Source: an uncultured Ruminococcus sp. (lineage in GTDB: Bacteria > Bacillota > Clostridia > Oscillospirales > Ruminococcaceae). From it: DNA of 45,586 bases. This document shows, piece after piece, positions 34,332-41,310 of this stretch. Under the pieces are notes generated by a model, which was not told where the DNA came from, ran no database searches, and saw nothing but the letters and a program-made list of their open reading frames with translations. Position numbers and translations under genes: made by a program. Location: contig USEH01000001.1 of the NCBI GenBank assembly GCA_900553675.1, positions 1 through 45,586 on the forward strand, read 5' to 3'. Position 1 is the stretch's first letter. Each line of letters begins with the position of its first letter.

Positions 34332-34589
34332 TTGTGAGTATAAATCAGTCGGATTTTGCTTTGCAGTTTGTGGTGTTCCCTCGGGCGCGCCGACGGGATT
34401 GCTTGGCTATCGTGGTTTTGCTAATCGCCGAACCTTGGTGCAGGGCGGAGGTCGATGCGCCCAAGGGCGCATTAGCGAAGTGGAACTGCGGTGCCGCTTC
34501 GCTCAGGACGCGCAGCGTCCCGACCTCCGCCGCCCCACAAAGCTGTGTGGCGCGCCCTTCCTCTGCCAACGACGTCGGCATACTCACAA
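34332..34589. repeat. GC-rich nested inverted-repeat element (MITE- or REP-like)
   Basis: The element is bounded by TTGTGAGTAT (34332-34341) and ATACTCACAA (34580-34589), a perfect 10-bp terminal inverted repeat. Inside lie GGGCGCGCC (34383-34391) with GGCGCGCCC (34549-34557) and GGCGGAGGTCG with CGACCTCCGCC, plus small hairpins such as GCGCCCAAGGGCGC. Its GC content is far above the flanks. Open frames crossing it on both strands have the composition of the spurious proteins often predicted from such repeats, so I do not call a gene. Next to it ATGACA/TGTCAT form another hairpin (34589-34605). Confidence 0.65.
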
Positions 34590-34615
34590 TGACACTTTCT
34601 GTCATCGCAAGCAGC

Positions 34616-34660
34616 AAAAAACCGCTGCCAGCCGCAAATATCGCGGCTCAGCAACGGTTT
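34616..34660 (-). terminator. Terminator of the opp operon
   Basis: On the minus strand AAACCG, CTG and AGCCGC arms pair with GCGGCT, CAG and CGGTTT with small bulges, followed by six T (34621-34616). It lies directly after the DUF3899 gene stop. Confidence 0.75.
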
Positions 34661-34673
34661 TAACCAATAAATT

Positions 34674-35072
34674 TTACTGCATTACAAAATACACAATCAG
34701 CATAAGAATCGCAACTGCAAGAAAGCACAAGCCAACCAGCAGCATCTCCTTGTTCCACGGCTTGCGTGATTCCGCCTTGCGCTGCTTAAAGTCGTACAGC
34801 GTCTCAAACTCAAATCTTCTTGAGGTGAACGGCTTTATCAGCCAGTCAACGCCGTACTTCAGAACGTCATATGCGCCCTTCGAGCTTGCCCAGCTGAGCG
34901 CTCCTGCTCCCGAAAGCAGCACGCCTGCTATGGTAAAGCAGTCGGTAAGCTTTGATACGATTCCCAAAGCCTCCCTTTCGGCAAAAAGACCGTTGGCATA
35001 TGCGCATATGCCGAATAACACAACCGCAGTTATCAGTGCCCCTATGTATCTGTAGGTATTGCCTTTAAACAT
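34674..35072 (-). CDS. DUF3899-like small membrane protein
   Basis: A 132-residue protein with three hydrophobic segments: YIGALITAVVLFGICAYANG (9-28), CFTIAGVLLSGAGALSWAS (44-62) and MLLVGLCFLAVAILMLIVYF near the C-terminus. The segment GAYDVLKYGVDWLIKPF followed by a charged loop and YDFKQRK fits DUF3899. It starts 7 bp after oppF and is probably the last gene of the opp transcript. Function unknown; it could be a small accessory subunit of the transporter, but that rests on position only. Confidence 0.65.
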   Translation of the reverse strand: MFKGNTYRYIGALITAVVLFGICAYANGLFAEREALGIVSKLTDCFTIAGVLLSGAGALSWASSKGAYDVLKYGVDWLIKPFTSRRFEFETLYDFKQRKAESRKPWNKEMLLVGLCFLAVAILMLIVYFVMQ

Positions 35073-35079
35073 CCTTATC

Positions 35080-36315
35080 TCACTTTAATATTTCCATATA
35101 CTTTTCATATTCCGCCTGATTGCACTGTACAAAGTGACCCTTCTTTACCTCTCTGAACGAGGGCTTGTCGGTGGAATAATCATGCTCGGCAAGGGGATTG
35201 TAAGCAATTCTCTTTCTTTGCTTCTCATAAACCGGGTCGGGAAGAGGAATCGCAGAAAGAAGCGAGCGGGTATACGGATGAAGCGGATTTAAGAACAGCT
35301 CATCAGAAGGTGCAAGCTCAACCATCTTGCCGTAGTACATAACTCCGATTCTGTCCGAGAAATACTTTACTACAGACAGGTCATGAGCTATAAACAGAAT
35401 GGTAAGACCGAATCTGTCTCTGAGGTCGTTCAAAAGGTTGATTACCTGCGCCTGAATCGAAACGTCGAGCGCGGAAACAGGCTCGTCGGCGATGATAAGC
35501 TCGGGATTCATGATGATCGAGCGTGCAACGCCTATACGCTGGCGCTGTCCGCCGGAAAATTCATGAGGATAGCGGCTGGCGTGTTCGGGAACAAGTCCTA
35601 CCAGCTCAAGCATCTCATAAACCTTTTCGTCGATGATCTTCTTGTTTCTTTCGCCCTGGATTATAAGTCCCTCGGCGATAATCTCCCTAACCGTCATTCT
35701 GGGGTCGAGCGAAGCTATGGGGTCCTGGAAAATCATCTGAATCTGGGTTACAAGCTTGGTGCGCTTTGCTTTTCTGAGCTCATTGTTAAACTCAACGGTA
35801 AGCTGCTTTTTCTTTTCGCCGTCCGCTTTCTCAATCATGGGAAGATACTTTTCCCTGACTGCGGCACAGAGCTTGTCGGAATATTCCTTATCGCAGTTTT
35901 TCTGGTCGTATTTGGCTTCGGCAATCTTCTTTTTCTGCTCGGCGACTATTCTGTCGCACTCTGCCTTAAGCCTTGCCTTTTCCTGCTCGGTGGCGTTCTG
36001 AGACTTTTCCTTGTATTCCTTCAAAGCGTTATTCATAGCGTCTTTATAAGACTTTATGCCTGCGCATATTCTTACGCCTTTAAAGATAACGTCTCCCGAT
36101 GTGATGTTATAAAGCTTGATTATCGAACGTCCTGTGGTGGTTTTACCACAGCCCGATTCTCCTACCAGACCGAATACCTCGCCCTTTTTGATGTCGAAGC
36201 TGACATCGTCGACCGCCTTGGTATCCCCAAAATACTGGCAAAGATGTCTGACGCTGAGAAGAACATCGGAATCAAGACCAACATCTACTTTTTTTGTTTC
36301 GTTGTTACTCTGCAT
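35080..36315 (-). CDS. oppF: Oligopeptide ABC transporter ATPase OppF, with insertion
   Basis: A 411-residue ATPase subunit energising peptide uptake. Walker A GESGCGKTT (52-60), Q-loop MIFQDPIASLDP (194-205), signature EFSGGQRQRIGVAR (252-265), Walker B LIIADEPVSALD (273-284) and H-loop FIAHDLSVV (308-316). Usual OppF proteins have about 320 residues; here roughly residues 85-187, between Walker A and the Q-loop, are an extra highly charged Lys/Glu/Ala-rich helical stretch (for example EQEKARLKAECDRIV). The C-terminus contains RKRIAYNPLAEHDYS but lacks the Cys-rich end of many homologues. Its ATG overlaps the end of the extended oppD frame (TAA at 36305-36307) by 11 nt, pointing to coupled translation. 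Confidence 0.9.
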   Translation of the reverse strand: MQSNNETKKVDVGLDSDVLLSVRHLCQYFGDTKAVDDVSFDIKKGEVFGLVGESGCGKTTTGRSIIKLYNITSGDVIFKGVRICAGIKSYKDAMNNALKEYKEKSQNATEQEKARLKAECDRIVAEQKKKIAEAKYDQKNCDKEYSDKLCAAVREKYLPMIEKADGEKKKQLTVEFNNELRKAKRTKLVTQIQMIFQDPIASLDPRMTVREIIAEGLIIQGERNKKIIDEKVYEMLELVGLVPEHASRYPHEFSGGQRQRIGVARSIIMNPELIIADEPVSALDVSIQAQVINLLNDLRDRFGLTILFIAHDLSVVKYFSDRIGVMYYGKMVELAPSDELFLNPLHPYTRSLLSAIPLPDPVYEKQRKRIAYNPLAEHDYSTDKPSFREVKKGHFVQCNQAEYEKYMEILK

Positions 36316-36475
36316 TTTGTGTTCCTCTCTTTTCCTGCATTCTCTTTATTCTGTCAAGAATAATCTTGGGCGGCTCTACCTTGGGAGCGTCCGGGTGCAA
36401 AAGCCATGTTGCGGCATAGTGAGTGTCGCTTACCTTAAACATAGGCGGCTGACGCTCGAAATCTATCTTCATCGC
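36305..36475 (-). other. OppD C-terminal tail behind an in-frame TAG
   Basis: Directly after the oppD TAG (36478-36476) the same frame continues for 56 codons to a TAA at 36305-36307. The tail reads AMKIDFERQPPMFKVSDTHY, then AATWLLHPDAPKVEPP and a basic end, which is the ordinary C-terminus of OppD ATPases of this group, where a Tyr would stand at the TAG. The extended frame overlaps the oppF start by 11 nt. A single TAT/TAC to TAG change would explain it. Confidence 0.8.
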
Positions 36476-38470
36476 CTACTTGTTTCTTGCGGCAAAAGCG
36501 TCTCCCTTGGGAGGATAGATCATGTTCGGAGGCGTTCCGGGGATGGCTTCAAGTCTTTCATTGGTGTCAAGATCGGGCATTGAAGAAAGCAGTGCCCATG
36601 TATACGGGTGAGCGGAATGATAGAATATATCCTCCGACAGACCGTATTCAACTATCTTTCCGGCGTACATAACGGCAATTCTGTCTGCCATGTTTGCAAC
36701 AACGCCGAGGTCGTGGGTTATGAATATAACCGAGAGCTGGCGCTCCTCCTTAAGCTTGTTTATAAGCTCAAGGATCTGAGACTGAATGGTAACGTCGAGC
36801 GCGGTGGTGGGCTCGTCGCAGATAAGGATATCCGGGTTAGCAGCCAGCGCAATAGCTATAACAATACGCTGTCTCATACCGCCGGAGAACTCGAATGGAT
36901 ACTGGTTGTATCTCTTTCTGGGCTCGGCTATACCAACCTCGTCCATCAGCTTGATTGCCTTTGCCTTTGCTATCTTTTTAGTGACCTTGTTTACAACGCC
37001 CGAAGCGTTTTCTTTAAGGAAGTCTATAGCGTCGACTGTTTCCTTGTCGTAGTCGCGGTTCTGTCTATTGGCGATCGACTCCTCAAAATGAGCGGTTAGC
37101 CTTGCTATCTGACGAAGAATGTTCTGCTTTGCCAGATCAAGGTCGGTAAGGTTAGGCGCGGGAAGCTTCCAGTCGGGATCCTTGCCCTTGGCTTTGAGCT
37201 TGTCGTGCTTTGCCTTAAGCTTGTCATATTTTGCCTGCTCGGTCTTGTTCTTGGTGATACCGTTAAAGTAAACGTCGATATCGCTCTTAAGAGCCGAGGC
37301 AAAGGTATAGGCAAGGCTGTCCTTAACTATTTCCAAAGGATTTATGCACTTTTTAACCGCAGCCGAAAGCTCCTTAGCGGTGGCATAGCACTCTGCCTTG
37401 TCCAGATTTTCCTTTTCAAAAACGGAAATCTTCTCGTTCATCAGCTTAACGGCAACCGCCTTGCTGTCATACGACTGCTCGGCAGAGTATGTAATGCCCT
37501 TCTTGGCGTCGGCAATAAAGTCGAGCATAAAGTTATCGTCGAGATACTTGCGAAGATAAACGTTGAGCTCGCGAACCGGCATTTTTGGAAGCTCCTTGCC
37601 CGAATAGGTCATATAATAGCCCATTGCAAAGAAGTTCGGCATTTCAAGGTTAACAGCTTCCTGCATGATCTCCGACATTTTGCGGAGCTTTGCAGCGATA
37701 TCGGTGTAATTTCCGGATTTCTTTGCCTCAGGAGCCGCAGCTTTTACCTCTTTTCTAAGCTCGGAAAGAGCGTCGGCTTTTTCGTTTACAACATATTCAT
37801 GAATCGAAGCCTCGGCATAGCGGCATATCTGCTTTAAGCGGTAAGCAGCATCCTTAGCGGCGTGCTTCTCCATCTCAAATGCAAGATCCTCAATATCGTC
37901 CATAGCTTCCAAAGCCGCATCATGAGCGGCGTTATAGCTTGATTCAAGGTCGAGGTGCTTGTATTCAAACTTGTCAAAGTCCTTACACTTTTTATCTATT
38001 ACGGCTTCCTTTGCCTTGTCGCCGTTTGCAATGGCGAGCTTCATGGCATCGCCCAAGTCCTTTAAATAGGTGTTAAAGGTTGAGCGGCTTTCGCGCTGGC
38101 GAGCCTTGCCCTTTAAAATCATTGCCTCGGTGAGCTGCTTGCCTATCTTAACAATAGGGTTAAGGCTGGACATAGGATCCTGGAAGATCATGGCTATTTT
38201 GTCGCCGCGGATCTTGTGGAATTCCTCTTCGGATATCTTTAAAAGATCCTTGCCGTCGTAGATGATCTCGCCGCCCTCGATTATCGAGTTGCCGGCAAGT
38301 ATACCTAAAATCGCCTTTGATGTTACCGACTTACCCGAGCCGGACTCGCCGACGATTGCAAGGGTTTCGCCCTTTGCAAGGTCGAAGTTGATTCCTCTTA
38401 CCGCCTGAACCTTGCCGTTGGTGGTGCGGAAGGATATAGTAAGGTCTCTTACGCGAAGTTTATTTTCCAT
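36476..38470 (-). CDS. oppD: Oligopeptide ABC transporter ATPase OppD, with large insertion and early stop
   Basis: Peptide-transporter ATPase of 664 residues to the TAG. Walker A GESGSGKSVTS (41-51), Q-loop MIFQDPMSSLNP (94-105), signature EFSGGMRQRIVIA (527-539), Walker B DILICDEPTTALD (547-559), H-loop FITHDLGVV (583-591) and the OppD-type AIPGTPPNM (642-650). Between Q-loop and signature there are about 430 residues instead of about 55: a largely helical, charged insertion (about 118-500) with segments such as YDKLKAKHDKLKAKGK. Usual OppD length is about 330. The C-terminal tail is cut by an in-frame TAG. The ATG at 38470 has GGAGGATTAAT in front and starts one base after the oppC stop. 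TAG ends other genes here normally, so it is not recoded genome-wide. Confidence 0.88.
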   Translation of the reverse strand: MENKLRVRDLTISFRTTNGKVQAVRGINFDLAKGETLAIVGESGSGKSVTSKAILGILAGNSIIEGGEIIYDGKDLLKISEEEFHKIRGDKIAMIFQDPMSSLNPIVKIGKQLTEAMILKGKARQRESRSTFNTYLKDLGDAMKLAIANGDKAKEAVIDKKCKDFDKFEYKHLDLESSYNAAHDAALEAMDDIEDLAFEMEKHAAKDAAYRLKQICRYAEASIHEYVVNEKADALSELRKEVKAAAPEAKKSGNYTDIAAKLRKMSEIMQEAVNLEMPNFFAMGYYMTYSGKELPKMPVRELNVYLRKYLDDNFMLDFIADAKKGITYSAEQSYDSKAVAVKLMNEKISVFEKENLDKAECYATAKELSAAVKKCINPLEIVKDSLAYTFASALKSDIDVYFNGITKNKTEQAKYDKLKAKHDKLKAKGKDPDWKLPAPNLTDLDLAKQNILRQIARLTAHFEESIANRQNRDYDKETVDAIDFLKENASGVVNKVTKKIAKAKAIKLMDEVGIAEPRKRYNQYPFEFSGGMRQRIVIAIALAANPDILICDEPTTALDVTIQSQILELINKLKEERQLSVIFITHDLGVVANMADRIAVMYAGKIVEYGLSEDIFYHSAHPYTWALLSSMPDLDTNERLEAIPGTPPNMIYPPKGDAFAARNK

Positions 38471-38471
38471 A

Positions 38472-40031
38472 TTAATCCTCCACTCCTCTCGTTGACGGGT
38501 TGAACGCGTCGCGCAGTCCGTTGCCGAACAGGTTGAACGCAATCAGCAGTAAAGCGAAATAAAGCGCCGGGAAGAACATTGCGTGGGGAGAGCTTGTCAT
38601 AGAAGTCTGACCCTGAGACATAAGTGTGCCTATACTTGTTCCGGCAAAGTCGGAAATGTTTACGATTCCTAAGTAGGAGAACGAAGTCTCCGAGTTGATA
38701 ACGCTTGGGATGGTAAGCGCGCAGCTTGTTATAATAGTACCCAGCGAGTTGGGGAAGATGTGCTTAAACATCAGTCTCCAGTCGGAGGCACCCAGGGTTC
38801 TTGCCGCGTAAACAAATTCCTGATTCTTAAAGCGGTAGAACTGCTTTCTTGTAAGTGCAGACATTCCTATCCATCCTGTCATAACAAACGCAAACAGGAA
38901 CGCAGGGACGATACCAACCTTTTGTGCTAAGTGCAGCTGGAACAGAACGGTTACAACAGTGAACGGCACACCGGAAAGTACATCGGCGATTCTATCAAGA
39001 ACCAAGTCGATGTTTCCGCCGTAGTAGCCCTGAATAGCGCCGTAAACCGCACCGATTGTAAGGTTGATGGCGGATACGAGTATCGCAAACAGGATTGAGA
39101 ATCTCGAACCTACGCCTATAGCAAGGAATAAATCCATGCCCATGGAGTTGGTTCCGAAGATGTAGAACGGCTCATTGTCGTTGAGGTACTGATAGTAGTT
39201 GTAATAGCAGATTCTGCACTGAACCGAGCCCGACTTCTTTGTGCTGTAGATATAGCTTCCGTCGTCTCCCTCAACTCTTAGCGAGTTGTAAGGAGCGCCC
39301 TCTATTGCCTTGTTGGTGGAATATGCGGGCTGATAGTTGCCGTTTGCGTCGTAGTCGGGGGTACCCTTAGCGTCGAGAACCTTGTACCAGATGCTTGGTC
39401 TATCGGCGATTCCGGATATATCCTTGGGGTCTACATAGGGGTAGATTACCTGAATGCCGGTTTCGTCCTGCCACTTCTGGATAGCTTCAAACTCATCGTA
39501 GGACAGTACCAGATACATAACGCCCTGAGAATAGTATTTGTTAATCCTTATCTTGTAGGAGTTTGTAACCTTATCCTGACCACGATACTTGGTGGTCTGT
39601 TGAGTGGTTGAAATTGTCTTTATGTAGGGATTGTAGCCGGTTTCAACGCCTATACCGTTCCAGTATGCCATGGTCAGGTCGTTCTGCGAGTCCATGGTAA
39701 CGCCGCCGTCGAGGATGCCAAGCTTAAGCTCTGCTATCGCTCTTACAAACGGAGGATAGCTGACGTAAAACTTATCCTGATCGGTGATTTTATAGGGCGA
39801 AATTATCGGAGAAATAACCGAGAACATAAACAGCGCAAAGATAATCCATGCGCCGGCAACTGCCGCCTTACTCTTTTTAAAGCGAATCAAAGCGTCGGCA
39901 AAGTAGCCTCTTGCCTTGGTTTCAAACTTTGTGTCGTGAATTTTAGCGTCGGTCTGAGCAAACTCAAACTGCTCAGCCGGAATATGCTCCAGCTTTACTT
40001 CGCTGAAAATATTATCGTTGTACTTCATCAT
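38472..40031 (-). CDS. oppC: Oligopeptide ABC transporter permease OppC, enlarged
   Basis: A 519-residue permease; family members usually have about 300. After the first membrane helix (about 58-78: AVAGAWIIFALFMFSVISPI) roughly residues 90-285 form an extra extracytoplasmic domain rich in Tyr, Asn and Asp (TGYNPYIKTISTTQQTT, IRINKYYSQGVMYLVLS). The ordinary permease resumes at FGTNSMGMDLFLAIGVGSR (about 292-310), with five helices and the ATPase-coupling EAA-like loop ARTLGASDWRLMFKHIFPN (410-428). Its ATG overlaps the oppB stop in an ATGA, so the two are translationally coupled. It pairs with OppB in the membrane. Confidence 0.9.
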   Translation of the reverse strand: MMKYNDNIFSEVKLEHIPAEQFEFAQTDAKIHDTKFETKARGYFADALIRFKKSKAAVAGAWIIFALFMFSVISPIISPYKITDQDKFYVSYPPFVRAIAELKLGILDGGVTMDSQNDLTMAYWNGIGVETGYNPYIKTISTTQQTTKYRGQDKVTNSYKIRINKYYSQGVMYLVLSYDEFEAIQKWQDETGIQVIYPYVDPKDISGIADRPSIWYKVLDAKGTPDYDANGNYQPAYSTNKAIEGAPYNSLRVEGDDGSYIYSTKKSGSVQCRICYYNYYQYLNDNEPFYIFGTNSMGMDLFLAIGVGSRFSILFAILVSAINLTIGAVYGAIQGYYGGNIDLVLDRIADVLSGVPFTVVTVLFQLHLAQKVGIVPAFLFAFVMTGWIGMSALTRKQFYRFKNQEFVYAARTLGASDWRLMFKHIFPNSLGTIITSCALTIPSVINSETSFSYLGIVNISDFAGTSIGTLMSQGQTSMTSSPHAMFFPALYFALLLIAFNLFGNGLRDAFNPSTRGVED

Positions 40032-40981
40032 TTCTTCGACCCCATTCTGATACGAGGATCAATAAAGCCGTAGCTTATATCCACAACGATGCTTGCAATA
40101 AGTCCTATCGCAGTGTAGAAAATCGTATCGAGCATAAACATTGGATAGTCAAGTCCGGTGATAGCATTAAGATAAAGTCTGCCAACGCCGGGGATCGAGA
40201 AAATCTTCTCGATGATGAGCGAACCACTCAAAATTCCTACGAACGAACCGAAAATCGAAGGAACTATAACTACCATACAGTTCTTGAAAGCGTGGCGGAC
40301 AGTCGCCTGAACCTTTGTAAGTCCCTTGGTTCTTGCCAAAAGCATAAATTCACTTGTCAGAACCTCGGTAAGCTCTGCACGGGTAGTTCTGGTGAATCCG
40401 GCTATAACGCCAAGCGAAAGCGAAAGTATTGCAGGAATCATGCTCCAGAACATCGGCCACGAAAACCAATCCGTACCCTCTTTCATAAGGAAGGGGAACC
40501 AGCCCAGCTTATACGAAAGGAAATACTGAATCAAAAATGCGTAAACAAAGCTCGGTACTGAAATCAGCGCCATGGTTACTGTTGAAATAACGTTATCGAT
40601 CCATGTGTTCTTTTTAAGCGCTGCCCACACGCCGAACGCTATTCCTATAGGAATACTTAGTATTATCGACCACAGGTTTACAATAACAGTCGCGGGGAGC
40701 TTTTGAAGGAAGATATTCAGAACGGGCTGTCCGAAATACAGAACGTCAGAAATTCCGAAGTCGAACTTGGTGAAGATGTCTTTCATGTAAATTCCGAACT
40801 GAACAAGGTACGGCTTTCCGTAGCCCAATGCCTCACGGCGAACCTCAACGATCTGGGAGTGAGGGTCTCCGGGCGGAAGTGGTGCGGGCGGAAGCATTCT
40901 TATCAGAACAAAGCACATAAGCGTGATGATAAACAATGTCATCAGCATAAGCAGAATTCTCTGCGCAACATATTTTGCCAT
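40028..40981 (-). CDS. oppB: Oligopeptide ABC transporter permease OppB
   Basis: A 317-residue inner-membrane permease of normal size with six hydrophobic segments, the first at LLMLMTLFIITLMCFVLIRM. The EAA loop is ARTKGLTKVQATVRHAFKN near residue 217, and the end SYGFIDPRIRMG is typical of OppB/DppB. AGGAGG lies before the ATG. It is separated from oppA by a 329-bp spacer full of stem-loops and overlaps oppC by 4 bp. Confidence 0.93.
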   Translation of the reverse strand: MAKYVAQRILLMLMTLFIITLMCFVLIRMLPPAPLPPGDPHSQIVEVRREALGYGKPYLVQFGIYMKDIFTKFDFGISDVLYFGQPVLNIFLQKLPATVIVNLWSIILSIPIGIAFGVWAALKKNTWIDNVISTVTMALISVPSFVYAFLIQYFLSYKLGWFPFLMKEGTDWFSWPMFWSMIPAILSLSLGVIAGFTRTTRAELTEVLTSEFMLLARTKGLTKVQATVRHAFKNCMVVIVPSIFGSFVGILSGSLIIEKIFSIPGVGRLYLNAITGLDYPMFMLDTIFYTAIGLIASIVVDISYGFIDPRIRMGSKK

Positions 40982-41006
40982 GCAGTTACCTCCTAAGAAT
41001 TATTTT

Positions 41007-41303
41007 CGGCGGTTGTCCGCCGCTTGGATATGAAATATCCGCTTGGTTTATGCTCTGCGCGCATAAATCTTCGATAAAAATGCAGAAATCAACACACGGT
41101 GCGCGCCGAAATTTCTGCGCGCTTATCGAAGATTATGACTTAAGCAGGCATTTTGCTCTATACAAATCTCACAAACGAGATACAATTTTCATGATTATGA
41201 AAATGCAGGTGCGGGACAAGTAATATGTCCCGCACCTGAACAGTACATTTTAAGCGTTCAGGGTAGACCTGAAAGTATCGGTTTGATTCAGGATAAACCT
41301 GAA
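41007..41303 (-). promoter_or_regulatory. Tandem stem-loop array between oppA and oppB
   Basis: In minus-strand order after the oppA stop: two TTCAGG-N5-CCTGAA hairpins (41303-41287 and 41273-41257), a perfect 13-bp hairpin CAGGTGCGGGACA/TGTCCCGCACCTG (41206-41238), ATTTTCAT-GATT-ATGAAAAT (41185-41204), a long hairpin with outer arms AATCTTCGATAA/TTATCGAAGATT (41066-41134) and inner arms GCAGAAAT/ATTTCTGC, GGATAT-GAA-ATATCC (41026-41040) and CGGCGG-TTGT-CCGCCG (41007-41022) next to the oppB ribosome binding site. No T-run follows the 13-bp stem. The array probably stabilises oppA mRNA or lowers oppBCDF expression. A weak promoter-like TTGTAT...TATAGA lies inside. Confidence 0.65.
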
Positions 41304-41310
41304 ATTCAAA

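Noticed and set aside
34345..34617. A small protein encoded across the GC-rich repeat
   Set aside because: All frames on both strands are open because of GC-rich inverted repeats; there is no ribosome binding site or recognisable domain.
35383..36363. A 326-codon open frame opposite oppF
   Set aside because: Shadow of the oppF coding sequence, without ribosome binding site or recognisable family.
36476..36478. Genome-wide reassignment of TAG to an amino acid
   Set aside because: Four other genes in the window (CYTH at 2692, recX at 11022, the acetyltransferase at 12958, the LtaS-like gene at 20607) end naturally at TAG where the family ends.
41206..41238. Calling the 13-bp perfect hairpin a terminator that separates oppA from oppBCDF
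   Set aside because: No T-run follows on the minus strand and no good separate promoter for oppB was found, so it is described as part of a stem-loop array.
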